Of a DNA stretch of 9,154 bases, positions 6,391 through 9,154 are shown piece after piece. The notes beneath the pieces are model-generated. The model saw only the letters and a program-made list of their open reading frames with translations, made no database searches and was not told where the DNA came from. The translations under genes were made by a program, and so were the position numbers. Each line of letters begins with the position of its first letter. Position 1 is the stretch's first letter. This DNA is from an uncultured Gemmiger sp. (GTDB lineage: Bacteria > Bacillota > Clostridia > Oscillospirales > Ruminococcaceae): NCBI GenBank assembly GCA_944382805.1, contig CALWNS010000014.1:1-9154 (forward strand). Direction: 5' to 3'.

Positions 6391-7782
6391 TTATTTTCCG
6401 GCCTGCAGGCGGGCCTTGGCCGGTTCGTAGTACTTGTCCAGCGTGGCGTCGTCGCAGCGGTCCAGCGCCGCGCGCGGCAGGGCGGCCAGCAGCTCCCAGC
6501 CCAGGTCCAGCGTCTGGTCCATGGTGCGGTCGGTGTTGCCCTGGCCGATGAACCGCTGTTCGAACGCGCGGCCGAACTGCATGAGCAGCTTATCGTCGGC
6601 CGAAAGTTCCTCCTCGCCGATGACGCTGGCCAGCGCCTTGGCGTCCTGCACCTTGGCGTAGCTGGCGAACAGCTGGTTGGACAGCGTGACGTGATCCTCG
6701 CGCGTGTAGCCGGCGCCGATGCCGTCCTTCATCAGGCGGGACAGGCTGGGCAGCACCGAGATGGGCGGGTAGACGCCGGTGGCGTCCATGCCGCGGTCCA
6801 AAACGATCTGGCCTTCGGTGATATAGCCGGTCAGGTCGGGGATCGGGTGGGTGATATCGTCGTTGGGCATGGTCAGGATGGGGATCTGGGTGACCGAACC
6901 CTGGCTGCCCTTGATGATGCCGGCGCGCTCGTACAGGCTCGCCAGGTCGGAATACAGATACCCGGGGAAGCCTTTGCGCGCCGGGATCTCGCCCTTGGAG
7001 GAGGAGAACTCGCGCACGGCTTCGCAGTAGCTGGTCATATCGGTCAGGATGACCAGCACGTTCTTGTTAAGGTCAAAGGCCAGGTACTCGGCCACCGTCA
7101 GCGCCGCGCGCGGGGTGATGATGCGCTCGATGATGGGGTCGTTGGCCAGGTTGAGCAGCATGACCACGCGGTCCATGGCGTCGGCGCTGACGAAAGAATC
7201 GCGGAAATATTCCGCCACATCGTTCTTGACGCCCATGGCGGCAAAAACGATGGCAAAGTCCGACCCGTCCGACACGCTGGCCTGGCGCACGATCTGCACG
7301 GCCAGTTCGTTGTGCTTCATGCCGGAGCCGGAGAAGATGGGCAGCTTCTGCCCACGGATCAGCGTCGTCAGGCAGTCGATGGACGAGATGCCGGTGTGGA
7401 TATAGTTGCGCGGGTAGACGCGGCTGACCGGGTTGATGGGCGCGCCGTTCACATCGCGGCGGGCCACCGGGTAGATATCGCCCAGGCCGTCGATGGGGCG
7501 GCCCAGGCCGTCCAGCACGCGGCCCAGCAATTCGGGGCTGAGGTCCACCGTCATGGGGTGGCCGGTCAGCACGGTGCGGGTGTTTTCCAGGCTGAGGCCG
7601 TTGGCGCCTTCGAACACCTGGATGACGCAGCGGTCCGCCTCCACCATGACGGTGCGGCCCAGGCGGGTGGAGCCGTCGTCCAGGTGCAGTTCCACCATCT
7701 CGTCATAGGTCACGCCGGGCACGCCCTCCAGCACGACCAGCGAACCGTTGATCTGCGAAAGGCCGATATGTTCCAGGATCAT
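6391..7782 (-). CDS. atpB: V-type ATP synthase/ATPase subunit B (regulatory, non-catalytic)
   Basis: Subunit B alternates with A in the A3B3 hexamer of V1. It does not hydrolyse ATP but completes the catalytic site on A. The 463 residues are the usual length. The P-loop position reads FSGSGMKHNELA (150-161), lacking the GKT of a working Walker A, as expected for B subunits. PSLSRLM (345-351) carries Arg349, which by position corresponds to the arginine finger. Other family blocks are ELLGRVLDGLGRPIDG, PRNYIHTGISSID, ILTDMTSYCEA and ARKGFPGYLYSDLA. The ATG at 7782-7780 overlaps the atpA stop (ATGA), with GGAAGGAGG about ten bases upstream, so A and B should be made in equal amounts. Nothing in it is unusual. 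Confidence 0.97.
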   Translation of the reverse strand: MILEHIGLSQINGSLVVLEGVPGVTYDEMVELHLDDGSTRLGRTVMVEADRCVIQVFEGANGLSLENTRTVLTGHPMTVDLSPELLGRVLDGLGRPIDGLGDIYPVARRDVNGAPINPVSRVYPRNYIHTGISSIDCLTTLIRGQKLPIFSGSGMKHNELAVQIVRQASVSDGSDFAIVFAAMGVKNDVAEYFRDSFVSADAMDRVVMLLNLANDPIIERIITPRAALTVAEYLAFDLNKNVLVILTDMTSYCEAVREFSSSKGEIPARKGFPGYLYSDLASLYERAGIIKGSQGSVTQIPILTMPNDDITHPIPDLTGYITEGQIVLDRGMDATGVYPPISVLPSLSRLMKDGIGAGYTREDHVTLSNQLFASYAKVQDAKALASVIGEEELSADDKLLMQFGRAFEQRFIGQGNTDRTMDQTLDLGWELLAALPRAALDRCDDATLDKYYEPAKARLQAGK

Positions 7783-9154
7783 TGCGCCGCGCCTCCTTCC
7801 TGCGCGCCGGCGGCGGCGAGCTTTGTGTCGATCTCGCTGCGCAGCCGGTCAAAGCCGCTGAGGTCATCGTTGGGGATGTCGTACTTCATGCGCACGAGTT
7901 CTTCGAACAGGCCGGTGGCCAGGAGGCGGCTGACCGGCACCTGTTTGGCGACCAGCGCGCTGCAGCGGTCGTAAAGGTACAGGATGATCTCCATCATCTT
8001 GAGCTGCTTGTCCAGCGGGACATAGGTATCCACGGCATGGAAAGCGTTCTGCTGCAAAAAGCCCACGCGGATGACGCGCGCGATCTCGATGGTCAGCTTC
8101 TGGTCGTCGGGCAGCACGTCGGAGCCGATGAGCTTGACGATCTGCATCAGGCTGTTCTCCTGCAAAAGCAGGTCGGCCAGGCGGCTGCGGCAGGCCATAA
8201 AGCCCGCGCCCACGTTGTCGTAGTACCATTCGGACAGATCGCCCAGGTATTCGCTGTAGGAATCGTTCCAGTTGATGGCCGGGTAGTGCCGGGCATAGGC
8301 CAGGCTCTTGTCCAGCGCCCAGAAGCAGCGGGTAAAGCGCTTGGTGTTCTGGGTGACAGGCTCCGAAAAATCGTTGCCCTGCGGGCTGACGGCGCCGATG
8401 ACCGAGACCGAGCCCTCCTGCCCGGACAGCGTTTTTACATAGCCGGCGCGCTCGTAGAATTCGGCCAGGCGGCTGGGCAGATACGCGGGGAAGCCTTCGT
8501 CGGCGGGCATCTCCTCCAAACGGCCGGAAATCTCGCGCAGGGCTTCGGCCCAGCGGGAGGTGGAGTCGGCCATCATGGCGGCGTGGTAGCCCATATCGCG
8601 GTAGTATTCGGCCAGCGTGATGCCGGTATAGATCGAAGCTTCGCGCGCGGCCACCGGCATATTGGAGGTGTTGGCAATGAGCACGGTGCGGTCCATCAGG
8701 CTCTTGCCGGTGCGCGGGTCGGTCAGTTCGCTGAACTCCTGCAGCGCCTGGGTCATCTCGTTGCCGCGTTCGCCGCAGCCGACGTAGACGATGATGTCGG
8801 CATCGCACCACTTGGCCAGCTGGTGCTGGGTCATGGTCTTGCCGGTGCCGAAACCGCCGGGGATGGCGGCCGCGCCGCCCTTGGCCAGCGGGAACATGGT
8901 GTCGATGACGCGCTGGCCGGTGATGAGCGGCCGCGGCGAGGTCATGCGCGCGGCGGACGGGCGCGGTGTGCGGATGGGCCAGCGCTGGCACAGCGTGAGG
9001 GTGTGCTCGGCGCCTTTGGCGTCGGTGACTTTGGCGACGGCGTCGTTGACGGTGTACGCCCCGTTTTCGGCCGTCCAGGTCACGGTGCATTCGCCCAGCA
9101 GCGGGCTGAGCAGGCAGCGGTGGGTGACGGCCGGGGTCTCGGGGCAGGTGGCGT
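7779..9154 (-). CDS. atpA: V-type ATP synthase/ATPase subunit A (catalytic), C-terminal part, runs off right edge
   Basis: Subunit A is the catalytic subunit of V1. The frame stays open to the right edge without a start, so 457 residues are visible and about 130 N-terminal ones, relative to a usual length near 590, are missing. The GTG at 9083 is internal: upstream codons continue the family pattern (THRCLLSPLLGECTV, matching the HKIMVPP-type segment of homologues). The visible part starts within the non-homologous region typical of A subunits. It then has LTGQRVID-like ITGQRVIDTMFPLAKGG, P-loop GGFGTGKT (visible 99-106), VGCGERGNEMTQ with the catalytic Glu, ANTSNMPVAAREASIYTGIT, MADSTSRWAEALREISGRLEEMP and FWALDKSLAYARHYPAINW. 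The P-loop is GGFGTGKT where relatives usually have GPFG[SA]GKT. The stop overlaps the atpB ATG. Confidence 0.96.
   Translation of the reverse strand, partial: ATCPETPAVTHRCLLSPLLGECTVTWTAENGAYTVNDAVAKVTDAKGAEHTLTLCQRWPIRTPRPSAARMTSPRPLITGQRVIDTMFPLAKGGAAAIPGGFGTGKTMTQHQLAKWCDADIIVYVGCGERGNEMTQALQEFSELTDPRTGKSLMDRTVLIANTSNMPVAAREASIYTGITLAEYYRDMGYHAAMMADSTSRWAEALREISGRLEEMPADEGFPAYLPSRLAEFYERAGYVKTLSGQEGSVSVIGAVSPQGNDFSEPVTQNTKRFTRCFWALDKSLAYARHYPAINWNDSYSEYLGDLSEWYYDNVGAGFMACRSRLADLLLQENSLMQIVKLIGSDVLPDDQKLTIEIARVIRVGFLQQNAFHAVDTYVPLDKQLKMMEIILYLYDRCSALVAKQVPVSRLLATGLFEELVRMKYDIPNDDLSGFDRLRSEIDTKLAAAGAQEGGAAQ

Noticed and set aside
6691..7974. 427-codon plus-strand open frame opposite atpB
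   Set aside because: It is antisense to a highly conserved V-ATPase subunit and the translation has no family features.
9081..9083. GTG at 9083 as the atpA start
   Set aside because: No ribosome site precedes it, the open frame continues to the window edge, and the codons upstream keep AtpA-like sequence. It is an internal valine.
1..9154. CRISPR arrays, insertion sequences, tRNA or rRNA genes, phage or defence islands
   Set aside because: I found no regularly spaced repeats, terminal inverted repeats with a transposase, or RNA-gene signatures. The content is housekeeping and transport.

Overview
The window reads as GC-rich chromosomal DNA from a Firmicutes (Clostridia) bacterium. A gut Oscillospirales/Ruminococcaceae-type lineage (Faecalibacterium, Gemmiger or Subdoligranulum-like) is my best guess. 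This is inferred from a V-type ATPase operon of the clostridial/enterococcal type, AsnA of the Firmicutes type, strong AGGAGG ribosome sites, a consensus sigma-A promoter and high GC. No 16S or other decisive marker is present. Almost all of it is coding. I see no mobile element, CRISPR array, tRNA or rRNA.

Layout, left to right. (1) 1-745, minus strand: the N-terminal 248 residues of a Clp/Hsp100 AAA+ ATPase that runs off the left edge. (2) 746-911: a divergent control region. It holds a near-perfect sigma-A promoter facing right, a weaker -10 facing left, and a 22-bp imperfect palindrome between the left-facing -10 and the clp ribosome site. (3) 912-5650, plus strand: a tight four-gene operon of two ABC exporter half-transporters (ATGA overlap), aspartate-ammonia ligase asnA (22-nt gap) and a 69-codon unknown gene (GTGA overlap with the asnA stop). 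(4) 5672-5703: a perfect 13-bp hairpin lying between convergent operons, with U-rich flanks on both sides, so probably a shared bidirectional terminator. (5) 5713-9154, minus strand: V-type ATPase genes atpD, atpB and the C-terminal three quarters of atpA, transcribed right to left in the order A-B-D, with atpA running off the right edge.

How the genes work together. The two ABC genes encode one heterodimer. The first subunit carries the changes typical of the degenerate ATP site (Asp for the catalytic Glu, Gln for the switch His). The second carries the canonical Glu and His but an altered signature motif, which belongs to that same degenerate site. AsnA makes asparagine from aspartate, ammonia and ATP; its link to the exporter is only by transcription unit. 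AtpA, AtpB and AtpD are the catalytic subunit, the regulatory subunit and the rotor shaft of the V1 motor. The stator and membrane-sector genes are presumably upstream of atpA, beyond the right edge.

The window is mostly ordinary housekeeping and transport. The least explained items are the small gene after asnA, the palindrome in the clp leader, and the grouping of asnA with an asymmetric exporter.
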